From NCBI GenBank assembly GCA_964477875.1, contig CAYZFR010000210.1:1-6735 (forward strand): a DNA stretch of 6,735 nucleotides, given 5' to 3'. Every line of letters starts with the position of its first letter. Position 1 is the first letter of the stretch. Made by a program: the position numbers and the translations under genes. The stretch is from Kuafuiihalomonas sp964477875. Its GTDB lineage: Bacteria > Myxococcota > Kuafuiibacteriia > Kuafuiibacteriales > Kuafuiibacteriaceae. Below the pieces are notes generated by a model, which did not search any database, was not told the DNA's origin, and saw nothing but the letters and a program-made list of their open reading frames with translations. Positions 1-5,613 of the stretch are shown here, piece by piece.

Positions 1-116
1 AAGGAGAAGACGAGAACGACGGTGAAGCCAAAGAAGAGGCTCGTGACCAGCACCCCTCGGCCGCGCCATTCGGCCCGCAGGTCCTTTCGGAGCACGGCGA
101 GGATCTGGCCGATCAC
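1..116 (-). CDS. ccmB: CcmB, heme exporter permease subunit (N-terminal fragment, runs off window)
   Basis: Only the first 38 codons are present; the gene continues past the left edge. The start is GTG at 116-114 and overlaps the ccmA stop as GTGA. A good ribosome binding site, GGAGG (128-124), lies 7 nt upstream, which supports this start. The visible protein begins MIGQILAVLRKDLRAEWRGR and then enters a hydrophobic stretch (about residues 22-38), the expected first membrane helix. The N-terminal 'LRKDLR.E.R' amphipathic segment before helix 1 is typical of CcmB in deltaproteobacterial-type operons. CcmB is the integral membrane partner of the CcmA ATPase; with CcmC and CcmD the complex releases heme-loaded CcmE. 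The call rests on this short fragment plus its position directly after ccmA, so another small ABC-2-type permease is formally possible but unlikely. Confidence 0.85.
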   Translation of the reverse strand, partial: MIGQILAVLRKDLRAEWRGRGVLVTSLFFGFTVVLVFS

Positions 117-808
117 GCCCGCCCCTCCATGGTCTCGGCGTAGATCCGGCGCAGGGCCGCCCCGTCCCGGGGGCCGTCGAGCCGCTCCACGAGGCGTCCG
201 CGGGCCAAGAAGGCGAAGCGCGTGCACAGCCGAGCCGCCCGCTCCAGCTCGTGGGTCACGAGCCATAGAGTCGCCCCGGCCGAACGCAGGGCCTCCAGCA
301 GGCCTTCGACCTCGGCCGCGGAGTGCTGGTCCAGGCCGGTGAAAGGCTCGTCGAGGAGCACGATGCTGGGCTCGATCATGAAGGCTCGGGCCAAAGCGAG
401 GCGCTGTCGCATGCCCCGAGAGTAGGTCTTGGCGGTCCGGTCACCGGCATCTTCGAGGCCCATGCGGCCCAGCCAGATCCCGGCCTCGGAGGGAGCGCGC
501 CCCGTGCAGCGGGCGACGAGCTCCAGGTTCTCGCGGCCGGTGAGATCGTCGTAGGTCATGCTCTGGTGGCTGACGAAGGCGATCTTCCCGCGCGCCTCCA
601 GGGGCCGATCGAAGCCCCGAAACCGGACCTCGCCTCGTGAGGGCCGAGAGAGGGTGGAGAGGATCCACAGGAGCGTCGTCTTGCCGGCGCCGTTCGGGCC
701 CAGCAGGCCCAGGCCGTCCCCGCCGTCGACGTCCAGGTCCAGGTTCCATAGCGCCCGATGTCGACCGTAGAGCTTGCACAAGCCTCGGATCTCGACGGCG
801 GCGCTCAT
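113..808 (-). CDS. ccmA: CcmA, heme ABC exporter ATP-binding protein
   Basis: This 231-residue cytoplasmic ATPase is the nucleotide-binding subunit of the CcmAB(CD) complex. Its ATP hydrolysis frees heme-loaded CcmE for delivery to the ligation machinery. All ABC ATPase motifs are visible: Walker A GPNGAGKT (37-44), Q-loop Gln82 in VSHQ, a degenerate signature YSRGMRQR (129-136), Walker B IVLLDE (149-154) followed by the D-loop, and the H-loop His186 in LVTHE. The SRGM signature in place of LSGGQ is common in CcmA of this type. Length fits the family (about 200-240). The ATG at 808 overlaps the upstream gene's stop as ATGA, with a GAAGGAG purine stretch very close upstream. The frame stays open far beyond this ATG, but upstream residues are low-complexity Arg/Pro/Gly without family similarity, so I reject a longer start. 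The protein overlaps ccmB by 4 nt, indicating translational coupling. Confidence 0.95.
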   Translation of the reverse strand: MSAAVEIRGLCKLYGRHRALWNLDLDVDGGDGLGLLGPNGAGKTTLLWILSTLSRPSRGEVRFRGFDRPLEARGKIAFVSHQSMTYDDLTGRENLELVARCTGRAPSEAGIWLGRMGLEDAGDRTAKTYSRGMRQRLALARAFMIEPSIVLLDEPFTGLDQHSAAEVEGLLEALRSAGATLWLVTHELERAARLCTRFAFLARGRLVERLDGPRDGAALRRIYAETMEGRA

Positions 809-1566
809 GACTCCTTCATTTCGCGCAGCGTCGCCCCCAGCGCGTCCAGGAGCTCGTTCCGGCGGCGCTCGACGCCCGAGGCCGGCAGGTCTGGAGCCTG
901 GGCCTCGAGCTGGCGCAGCGCCTCCAGAAGGCGCACCCGACGAGCCTCGGGCGCATCCAAAGGCGCCTCGTTCGGCCGAGCCGGCCGACTCAGCAGCACG
1001 CCCCCTCCGGCCAGCACGGCCACCGCCAAGGCGAGGGCCACCCACTTGGGCCACGTCGCTTGGGTGGGGAGCCCGGACAGGCTGACGGTGAAGGCCCCCG
1101 AAGCGAAGGGGCGATCGATGTCGGTCAGCCGAAAGACGACGCCTTCGACCGAGCGCTCCTGACTCTGGCCGGGCTGGCTGCTGTCGACCTGAAGGCCGTC
1201 GATGGCGGGAACGGCGAGCCGCACCCCTTGGACGCGGACCTCGGGTGGATTCCAGCGGATCTCGGCCCGATCGCCCTCGCTCGGCACCTGGTAGACGACG
1301 ACCACCTGGTGCTGGCCGGCCGGGAGCGGGGCCTCGGGCATCAACCCGCGACCGGGAACGAAGCTCCACGCCTCGCCGTCGACCTGAATGTCGGTGGCCC
1401 CCTCGGCGAGGAGGAGCTGGGGCCGCTCGGAGCCGTCGGTCCGGATCTGCCAGTTCTCCTGCACCCGCACCGCGCCCTCTTCAGGCTCGACGACGAGGGT
1501 CGCGTTGCCGGTCGCGGCGATGACGAGGGGGGCCCAGAAGATCACGCGGCTCGCTCCCGACCGCAT
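805..1566 (-). CDS. Membrane-anchored periplasmic protein of unknown function in the ccm operon
   Basis: This 253-residue protein has no function I can name with certainty. It shows a short N-terminal hydrophobic stretch preceded by Arg2 and Arg7 (residues about 8-20, possible signal peptide ending near GNA), then a Cys-free beta-rich region (about 22-170) with repeated 'LPAG..QVVVVYQVP' and 'FTVSLSGLP' style strands. One clear transmembrane helix follows (about 173-193), then a cytoplasmic helical tail (206-250, 'RLLEALRQLEAQ...ERRRNELLDALGATLRE'). That tail resembles the leucine-rich cytoplasmic segment of CcmI-type proteins; this is an impression, not a search result. The ATG at 1566 overlaps the upstream gene by 25 nt and has no clear ribosome binding site. 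A GTG at 1545 (codon 8) has GGGAG 8 nt upstream and a GTGA overlap but would shorten the signal and remove its positive charges. Its place between ccmF and ccmA suggests a role in cytochrome c maturation. Confidence 0.85.
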   Translation of the reverse strand: MRSGASRVIFWAPLVIAATGNATLVVEPEEGAVRVQENWQIRTDGSERPQLLLAEGATDIQVDGEAWSFVPGRGLMPEAPLPAGQHQVVVVYQVPSEGDRAEIRWNPPEVRVQGVRLAVPAIDGLQVDSSQPGQSQERSVEGVVFRLTDIDRPFASGAFTVSLSGLPTQATWPKWVALALAVAVLAGGGVLLSRPARPNEAPLDAPEARRVRLLEALRQLEAQAPDLPASGVERRRNELLDALGATLREMKES

Positions 1567-2051
1567 CGACGACAGAAGCGATCGCCGTCCCGAAAAAGAC
1601 AGCCCTCGGAGCAGCGCAGCTCCGCGAAGACACTTTGGTGGGCATCCAAGCCCAGACTCCGGCGAGCGTCGTTGCGGGCCTGCTGTCGCCAGAGCGCCTC
1701 GTCGTGCTGCAGCCGCCGGATCAGGCGCAAGGCCTCGGTCTCGTAGCTTCGACGCAAGCTGGAGAGGTCCGCGGGGTCTACCTTGCCGGCGGCGGCGTCG
1801 GCTTCCAGCTCTTTCAGAGCCCGGACCGCGAGCTCACGCTCGTGTTCGAGGCGCTCCCGTCGAGACTCGGGCCGGGCAGCGGCCACCGTCGGGTCCCACA
1901 GGACGGTCACCGCTCGGGACAGGCTGGTGAGGGCGAGCAGAGCGCCCCCGCCGCAGAGGATGAAGAAGAGGGCGGCCGGCCCGCCCATGGCCCGCGCCGT
2001 GATGGCAGCGATCACCGCCATCCCGAGGACGAGCTGCCAGGCGCCGATCAT
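1542..2051 (-). CDS. Two-TM, coiled-coil, zinc-ribbon protein; CcmI-like component of the ccm operon
   Basis: The protein has 169 residues. Two hydrophobic helices lie at the N-terminus (about 4-19 and 26-48) with a short loop between them. A long charged helical region follows (about 62-130). A C-terminal cysteine cluster, Cys147-x3-Cys151 and Cys160-x2-Cys163, looks like a small zinc ribbon. The Arg-rich stretch right after helix 2 (Arg60-Arg67) places the C-terminal part in the cytoplasm by the positive-inside rule, so the CxxC is more likely zinc-binding than a periplasmic thiol reductase. The segment 'ELAVRALKELEADAAAGKVD' and what follows resembles the cytoplasmic leucine-zipper region of CcmI, which helps present apocytochrome c to the ligation complex. 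The start ATG directly abuts the ccmF stop (TGAATG), so translation is coupled to ccmF. Gene reality is well supported by context; the CcmI link is inference. Confidence 0.88.
   Translation of the reverse strand: MIGAWQLVLGMAVIAAITARAMGGPAALFFILCGGGALLALTSLSRAVTVLWDPTVAAARPESRRERLEHERELAVRALKELEADAAAGKVDPADLSSLRRSYETEALRLIRRLQHDEALWRQQARNDARRSLGLDAHQSVFAELRCSEGCLFRDGDRFCRRCGRERAA
1554..1558 (-). promoter_or_regulatory. Ribosome binding site GGGAG for an alternative GTG start at 1545
   Basis: On the minus strand GGGAG sits 8 nt before GTG 1545-1543. That GTG shares two bases with the stop codon of the preceding zinc-ribbon gene (GTGA), the same junction type seen at ccmA/ccmB. The ATG at 1566 has no comparable site. 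This argues for the internal start on translational grounds, while the charged signal-peptide N-region argues for the ATG. Confidence 0.45.
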
Positions 2052-4124
2052 TCAGCCCACGCCGAAGGCCCACAGGGAGCTCAGCACAGCGAAGATCAGG
2101 GAGGCGGTGGCGGCCAGAGGCCGCAGTCGCTGACCGATGCTGGCACGGGTCGTCACGGTGCGCCGGTCGGGCCACACCGCGATGCCGAAACCGAGCATCA
2201 TGAAGGCGGTCCCCAGCCACACGTAGTTGACGAGGGGGTTCACCTTCACCTGCAGAGCGACGCTCTGCTGCCGGCCGTCGAAGCCCCCCAGCACCAGGTA
2301 GAGGTCCTCGCGGAGGCTGGAGAGCTTGTCGACCTCGGTCGTCACCTGGTCCTCGGGCTTTCGGTAGAACCACTTGGCGGGGGCCAGCTTCGCCAGCTTC
2401 TCGTCGGTGCCGCGACGGAAGACCGTGAGATCGGCGGTCACCATGTTCTTCTGCCCGTCGTCGGCGAAGCGCAGCCGGTCGAAGCGGATGGTGTAGCTCC
2501 TGATGTCGTGGGTCTCGCCGGGCTTCAGCTGCACGTCCTGCTCGGCCTTGAAGGCGTTGCCGGCGAAGCCGACGAACATCATCGCGATGCCAAAGTGAAC
2601 GACGTAACCGCCGTAGCGGCGCTTCGCGCGCTGCATCATCGTCACCATCGCGAGGGCCGCCGACTCCTCGCTCTTGCGTATCCGGTGTCGAGCGCCCCGC
2701 CAGAACTCCTGGGTGATCGTCGCGAAGACGAAGGCGCTCAGGCCGAGGCTGGTCACGGCCCAGCCGTCCCGGAAGCCGGCGATGAGGAGGCCGACGGCGG
2801 TGGCCACGCCCAGGCTGCTCGGGAGCGCGAACTGCTGAAGAATGCTGCGTCCGGTCGACTTCCGCCAAGACAGAAGCGGCCCCACCCCGGTCAGAAGCGG
2901 CCCCACCCCGGTCAGAAACAGCAGCACCAGGCCAATGGGGACCATCCAAATGTTGAAGAAGGATGGGCCCACGTTGACCGTCTGCCCGCTCACGAACTCG
3001 AACAGCGAGGGGAAGAGGGTCGCGAAGGTCACGAAGAAGGCGGCCGCGAGGAGGATCCAGTTGTTGGCCAGGAAGGCAAACTCACGGCTGAGGACGGACT
3101 CCAGCTGGTGGGTCGGCTTCAGCCGGGGCAGTCTCCAAATCAGCAGACCGAAGGACACGACAGTGGCGCCCCCGATGAACCAGCCGAACCAGCTCCCGAT
3201 GTCGGACTGGGCGAAGGCATGGACCGACTGCACGACGCCGGAGCGGGTCATCATGGTGCCCAGCATCGTGAGGAGAAAGGTCAAGATGATGAGGACGAGG
3301 TTCCAGGCCTTGTACATCTGCCGTCGTTCCTGGACCTGGATGCTGTGGATGAAGGCGGTGCCGGTCAGCCACGGCATGAAGGCGGCGTTCTCCACCGGAT
3401 CCCACGCCCAGTATCCGCCCCAGCCCAGCTCTTCGTAGGCCCATAGGCCTCCGAGGATGAGGCCGACCGTGAGAAGTACCCAGGCCACCAGACACCATCG
3501 GCGCATGGCGCCGATCCACTCGTAGTCGAGCCGGCCGTGGGCGAGGGCGCCGATGGCGAAGCAGAAGGGGATCGTCCAGCCGATGTAGCCCAGGTAGAGC
3601 GTGGGCGGGTGGATGACCATGTACGGGTTCTGAAGGAGTGGGTTCAGGCCCCGTCCGTCGGTCGGCGCCGCGCCGAGGTAGGTCTCGAAGGGGTTGGCGG
3701 CGAAGATCATCGTCACCACGAAGAAGCCCGAGACCACCATCAGGGCGGTGATGGTGTAGGGGAGGATGGCCCGATTGCGGGCCCGGTTCTGGTGCACCGC
3801 CATCGCAGCCCAGGACGAGAGCACCCAGACCCAAAACAGCAGCGAGCCGTCCTGCCCGCCCCAGAAAGACGTGATCTTGTAGAACAGCGGCATCGAACGG
3901 TCGCTGTAGTGGTGGACGTATTTGACCGAGTAGTCCTCGGCCACGAAGAGCTGGATGAGCGCCATCGAGGCGCAGGTCAACAGACCGAAGACGGCGTAGG
4001 TGCCGAAGCGCGCGCTCTCGGTCCAGCGCTCGGAGCGGTGCACCGCGCCCGTGACGGAGGCGACGGTGGTGCCGGCGATCGCGATGAGGGCGAGGTAGAG
4101 AAGCAGTTCCCCGAAGGCGGCCAT
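2052..4124 (-). CDS. ccmF: CcmF, cytochrome c heme lyase core subunit
   Basis: This 690-residue polytopic membrane protein takes heme from holo-CcmE and attaches it to the CxxCH motif of apocytochrome c in the periplasm. The heme-handling WWD motif WGGYWAWDPVEN is at 235-246. The four histidines known from CcmF have clear equivalents: the two periplasmic ones at His172 (IHPPTLYLGY) and His302 (SVHAFA), and the two proposed heme b ligands at His260 (AFIHS) and His510 (YGGYVVHFG). A large periplasmic domain (about 525-630) with TTEVDK and DLYLVLGG precedes a helix beginning at NPLV. The start is ATG 4124, 2 nt after the ccmE stop; an ATG at 4175 in the same frame would add 17 charged residues inside ccmE and is rejected. 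An unusual perfect duplication gives TGVGPLL twice (405-411, 412-418). Length is slightly above the usual of about 650. Confidence 0.98.
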   Translation of the reverse strand: MAAFGELLLYLALIAIAGTTVASVTGAVHRSERWTESARFGTYAVFGLLTCASMALIQLFVAEDYSVKYVHHYSDRSMPLFYKITSFWGGQDGSLLFWVWVLSSWAAMAVHQNRARNRAILPYTITALMVVSGFFVVTMIFAANPFETYLGAAPTDGRGLNPLLQNPYMVIHPPTLYLGYIGWTIPFCFAIGALAHGRLDYEWIGAMRRWCLVAWVLLTVGLILGGLWAYEELGWGGYWAWDPVENAAFMPWLTGTAFIHSIQVQERRQMYKAWNLVLIILTFLLTMLGTMMTRSGVVQSVHAFAQSDIGSWFGWFIGGATVVSFGLLIWRLPRLKPTHQLESVLSREFAFLANNWILLAAAFFVTFATLFPSLFEFVSGQTVNVGPSFFNIWMVPIGLVLLFLTGVGPLLTGVGPLLSWRKSTGRSILQQFALPSSLGVATAVGLLIAGFRDGWAVTSLGLSAFVFATITQEFWRGARHRIRKSEESAALAMVTMMQRAKRRYGGYVVHFGIAMMFVGFAGNAFKAEQDVQLKPGETHDIRSYTIRFDRLRFADDGQKNMVTADLTVFRRGTDEKLAKLAPAKWFYRKPEDQVTTEVDKLSSLREDLYLVLGGFDGRQQSVALQVKVNPLVNYVWLGTAFMMLGFGIAVWPDRRTVTTRASIGQRLRPLAATASLIFAVLSSLWAFGVG
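2871..2912. repeat. Perfect 21-bp tandem duplication inside ccmF
   Basis: Two identical 21-bp units lie head to tail at 2871-2891 and 2892-2912, followed by five further matching bases (cagaa). On the coding strand each unit encodes TGVGPLL, so the reading frame is kept and CcmF gains seven residues. The copies agree at every base, including third codon positions. Confidence 0.97.
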
Positions 4125-4126
4125 GG

Positions 4127-4567
4127 CTAGTAGGTCCCCGCGTTCTTCTCGCCCGCCTCGTACTTGGACGGGCATTTGGCGACCAGCTCCTGGCCCTCGA
4201 AGGTTCCGTTGGCCGCCAGCCGACCGGTCACGATGACCTCGGCGTCGTCCTCGAAGGTATCGGGCACGATGCCGTTGAACATGACCGGCATCGACTCGCC
4301 GATCATCTCGGGGCGCTTGGCCATCTCCGGGATGGGCTGGACGCGGAAGTGGTAGTCGAGGGTGCCCGGCCGCTGGGCGATGGTGCCCTTCACGACGTGC
4401 CCCCCGATCCGGATCCGCTTGTCCACGAACTCACTCGGCTCGGCGAGGACCTCGTCGACCGGGTGGAAATAAGTGAGGGCGTCGGTCGCAAACAGCGTAT
4501 CGGCCAGGAGGAACATGGCCGCCCCCGCTATGACGAGGCCGCTCACGATGGCCTTCCATCCCTTCAT
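4127..4567 (-). CDS. ccmE: CcmE, periplasmic heme chaperone of the cysteine (CxxxY) type
   Basis: This 146-residue protein has one N-terminal membrane anchor (about 6-26) and a periplasmic beta-barrel (OB-fold) domain (about 45-132). CcmE binds heme covalently and passes it to CcmF. In the classical family the heme-binding residue is His in HxxxY near the C-terminus. Here the motif is CPSKY, with Cys132 in place of His and Tyr136 kept, as in the variant CcmE known from Desulfovibrio and archaea. Conserved blocks visible include RIGGHVVKGTI, DYHFRV, VMFNGIVPDTF and ELVAKC. It is the first gene of the operon, 2 nt ahead of ccmF and divergent from engB. No strong ribosome binding site is seen: GAAGG lies about 15 nt before the ATG. 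I could not pick out a convincing promoter for it in the 83-bp region upstream. Confidence 0.97.
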   Translation of the reverse strand: MKGWKAIVSGLVIAGAAMFLLADTLFATDALTYFHPVDEVLAEPSEFVDKRIRIGGHVVKGTIAQRPGTLDYHFRVQPIPEMAKRPEMIGESMPVMFNGIVPDTFEDDAEVIVTGRLAANGTFEGQELVAKCPSKYEAGEKNAGTY

Positions 4568-4610
4568 CGAGAAGGGAGTCTGCCTTCAGGCTTCGGCGGA
4601 GCCAAGAAGA

Positions 4611-4640
4611 TTGGGTTGGGCGGCTCCAACGGTTTACGCT
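4611..4640 (+). promoter_or_regulatory. Possible weak promoter for engB
   Basis: TTGGGT (4611-4616) and TACGCT (4635-4640) are separated by 18 nt and match the -35 and -10 consensus in part. The -10 ends 10 nt before the GTG start, so transcription would begin within a few bases of the start codon, and no ribosome binding site is visible. This would fit a leaderless or near-leaderless mRNA. The match is weak and could be chance. Confidence 0.25.
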
Positions 4641-4650
4641 CATCCGCATC

Positions 4651-5223
4651 GTGCAGGCGCGATTCCTGGTCTCAGCCACCGCTCCCAGCCATTTTCCGGA
4701 GCCAGGGCCGGTGGAGTTCGCCTTCGTGGGCCGCTCCAACGTCGGAAAGAGCACGCTGCTCAACGCCCTGTGCGGAGCCCGCATCGCCCGGGTCAGCAAC
4801 ACGCCAGGTCGGACCCAGCTGATCAACTTCTTCGAGTTGGACGATGGGAAGCGGACCATCCGCTTGGTGGACCTTCCGGGCTATGGTTACGCCCGGGTTC
4901 CCCACCAGGTGAAGGCCGGTTTCGAACGAATCGTCCAGGGCTATCTCGGCTCCGGCCGCGCCGAAGCGGGGCTGGTGCTCGTCGATGCTCGGCGGCCGCC
5001 CAGCGAAGACGACCGGGAGGTCCGGGACTACCTGGCGGGCCAAGGGATCGAGCCGTGGGTGGTGGTCACCAAGATGGACAAGCTCTCCAAGGCCCAGAAG
5101 AAGCCAGCCTTGTCCGCCGCGAAGGAGGCGCTCGCGGCCGCCGCGCTCTGGCCTACTTCGGCCACCAAACGAGAGGGCATGGACGCGCTCCGAGGGGCGC
5201 TCTTCGAGCGCGCCCAGCCCTGA
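4651..5223 (+). CDS. engB: EngB/YsxC/YihA ribosome biogenesis GTPase
   Basis: This 190-residue single-domain TRAFAC GTPase acts in late assembly of the large ribosomal subunit and is essential in many bacteria. Motifs in order: G1 GRSNVGKS (27-34); G2 in TPGRTQLINFF with Thr55; G3 DLPGYGYA (74-81), the family hallmark; G4 TKMD (140-143); G5 SATKREG (170-176). Length matches the family (about 190-210). I chose GTG at 4651 because the sequence from there (QARFLVSA...) lines up with the usual family N-terminus, and no ATG, GTG or TTG start lies in the same frame between there and about 4588. No ribosome binding site precedes it. It is transcribed divergently from ccmE, and its product has no known link to cytochrome maturation, so the adjacency is probably incidental. 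Confidence 0.97.
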   Translation: MQARFLVSATAPSHFPEPGPVEFAFVGRSNVGKSTLLNALCGARIARVSNTPGRTQLINFFELDDGKRTIRLVDLPGYGYARVPHQVKAGFERIVQGYLGSGRAEAGLVLVDARRPPSEDDREVRDYLAGQGIEPWVVVTKMDKLSKAQKKPALSAAKEALAAAALWPTSATKREGMDALRGALFERAQP

Positions 5224-5240
5224 GCCGAAGCGTTCTCAGG
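5219..5240. terminator. Possible bidirectional terminator hairpin between convergent genes
   Basis: CCTGAG (5219-5224) and CTCAGG (5235-5240) form a 6-bp inverted repeat with a 10-nt loop. It contains the TGA stop of engB on one arm and the stop of the convergent small gene on the other. There is no T tract on either side, so it does not meet the usual intrinsic terminator pattern. It might slow polymerase or stop readthrough between the convergent genes. Confidence 0.25.
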
Positions 5241-5439
5241 CGGCCATCTCGACCTGCTCGACCGCCAGATCTGCGTAGTACTCGGCGAAGAGCTGGCGGG
5301 CCTGGCGTCGGGCCTTCTCCCGCTCTCGGTTTCGCTTGGGCCGAGGGCGGTCCTGCAGGGTCTGCCGCCGGACCGAGATGTGGTTGCTGACCGCATCGAG
5401 CCAGCTGTCGATGAAGCGCGGAGCGTGGTTCGTCTGCAT
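5236..5439 (-). CDS. Small basic hypothetical protein (67 aa)
   Basis: I do not recognise this protein. It is 67 residues long, with an N-terminal part 'PRFIDSWLDAVSNHISVRRQ', a very basic centre (about residues 31-48, rich in Arg and Lys) and an acidic amphipathic C-terminal helix (about 50-65, FAEYYADLAVEQVEM). It has no cysteine, membrane segment or signal peptide, so it is probably cytosolic; the basic stretch could bind nucleic acid, but that is a guess. The start is ATG 5439, because GAGGAG lies exactly 6 nt upstream. An in-frame ATG at 5463 would add eight residues but has no ribosome binding site. It converges on engB with a 12-nt gap and is divergent from the leucine dehydrogenase gene. 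The strong ribosome binding site is the main evidence that it is translated. Confidence 0.68.
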   Translation of the reverse strand: MQTNHAPRFIDSWLDAVSNHISVRRQTLQDRPRPKRNREREKARRQARQLFAEYYADLAVEQVEMAA

Positions 5440-5445
5440 GCGATT

Positions 5446-5451
5446 CTCCTC
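5446..5451 (-). promoter_or_regulatory. Strong ribosome binding site (GAGGAG) deciding the start of the 67-aa gene
   Basis: GAGGAG on the minus strand sits 6 nt before ATG 5439. It is among the best ribosome binding sites in the window and favours this ATG over the in-frame ATG at 5463. Confidence 0.7.
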
Positions 5452-5470
5452 TTCAGAACTCATGCCAAAG

Positions 5471-5503
5471 CTCGGATGGCCTCCTACGGCGGGATCCGAG
5501 GCC
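5471..5503. repeat. Overlapping inverted repeats in the 5440-5622 intergenic region
   Basis: CTCGGAT (5471-5477) is matched by its reverse complement ATCCGAG (5494-5500) with a 16-nt spacer. An overlapping alternative pairing joins GGCCTC (5478-5483) and GAGGCC (5498-5503). The heptamer recurs as CTCGGAT at 5592-5598. The site could be an operator or simply GC-rich chance. It lies upstream of both divergent genes. Confidence 0.4.
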
Positions 5504-5583
5504 GCCTGCGCCGGCCGGCGTCGTCTCTGGTGTACGGTGTGGTGCAGCCGCAACAGCGCGCCGCGTCAGCCCAGTCGAAACGG

Positions 5584-5613
5584 TTGACCCTCTCGGATGG
5601 ACGCTCCTAGCGT
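5584..5613 (+). promoter_or_regulatory. Possible promoter of leucine dehydrogenase
   Basis: TTGACC (5584-5589) is a good -35 match, and TAGCGT (5608-5613) a weak -10 keeping the key T, A and final T, with an 18-nt spacer. The -10 ends 9 nt before the ATG at 5623, which would put the transcript start within a few bases of the start codon. No ribosome binding site is seen before the ATG, which agrees with a leaderless message. Confidence 0.35.

Noticed and set aside
809..1369. Upstream extension of ccmA to about 418 residues
   Set aside because: The added 187 residues are Arg/Pro/Gly-rich and have no family similarity. The ATG at 808 gives normal CcmA length and the expected 4-nt overlap.
1635..3446. 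Long plus-strand open frame of about 600 codons antisense to ccmF
   Set aside because: Its translation is rich in Gly, His, Glu and Pro without any domain, and it lies opposite a gene with clear family motifs. GC-rich codon use removes stops from the opposite strand.
4125..4175. Upstream ATG for ccmF adding 17 residues
   Set aside because: The addition is charged, lies inside ccmE, and would precede what is normally the first membrane helix of CcmF. The ATG at 4124 fits better.
4571..4603. Short inverted repeats in the ccmE-engB intergenic region (GAAGG/CCTTC and GGCT/AGCC)
   Set aside because: Arms are only 4-5 bp in GC-rich DNA and are not placed convincingly relative to a promoter; chance is sufficient.
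5440..5463. Longer form of the 67-residue protein starting at ATG 5463 or further upstream at 5553
   Set aside because: Neither upstream start has a recognisable ribosome binding site, while ATG 5439 has GAGGAG at ideal spacing. The extra N-terminal residues from 5553 are basic low-complexity sequence.
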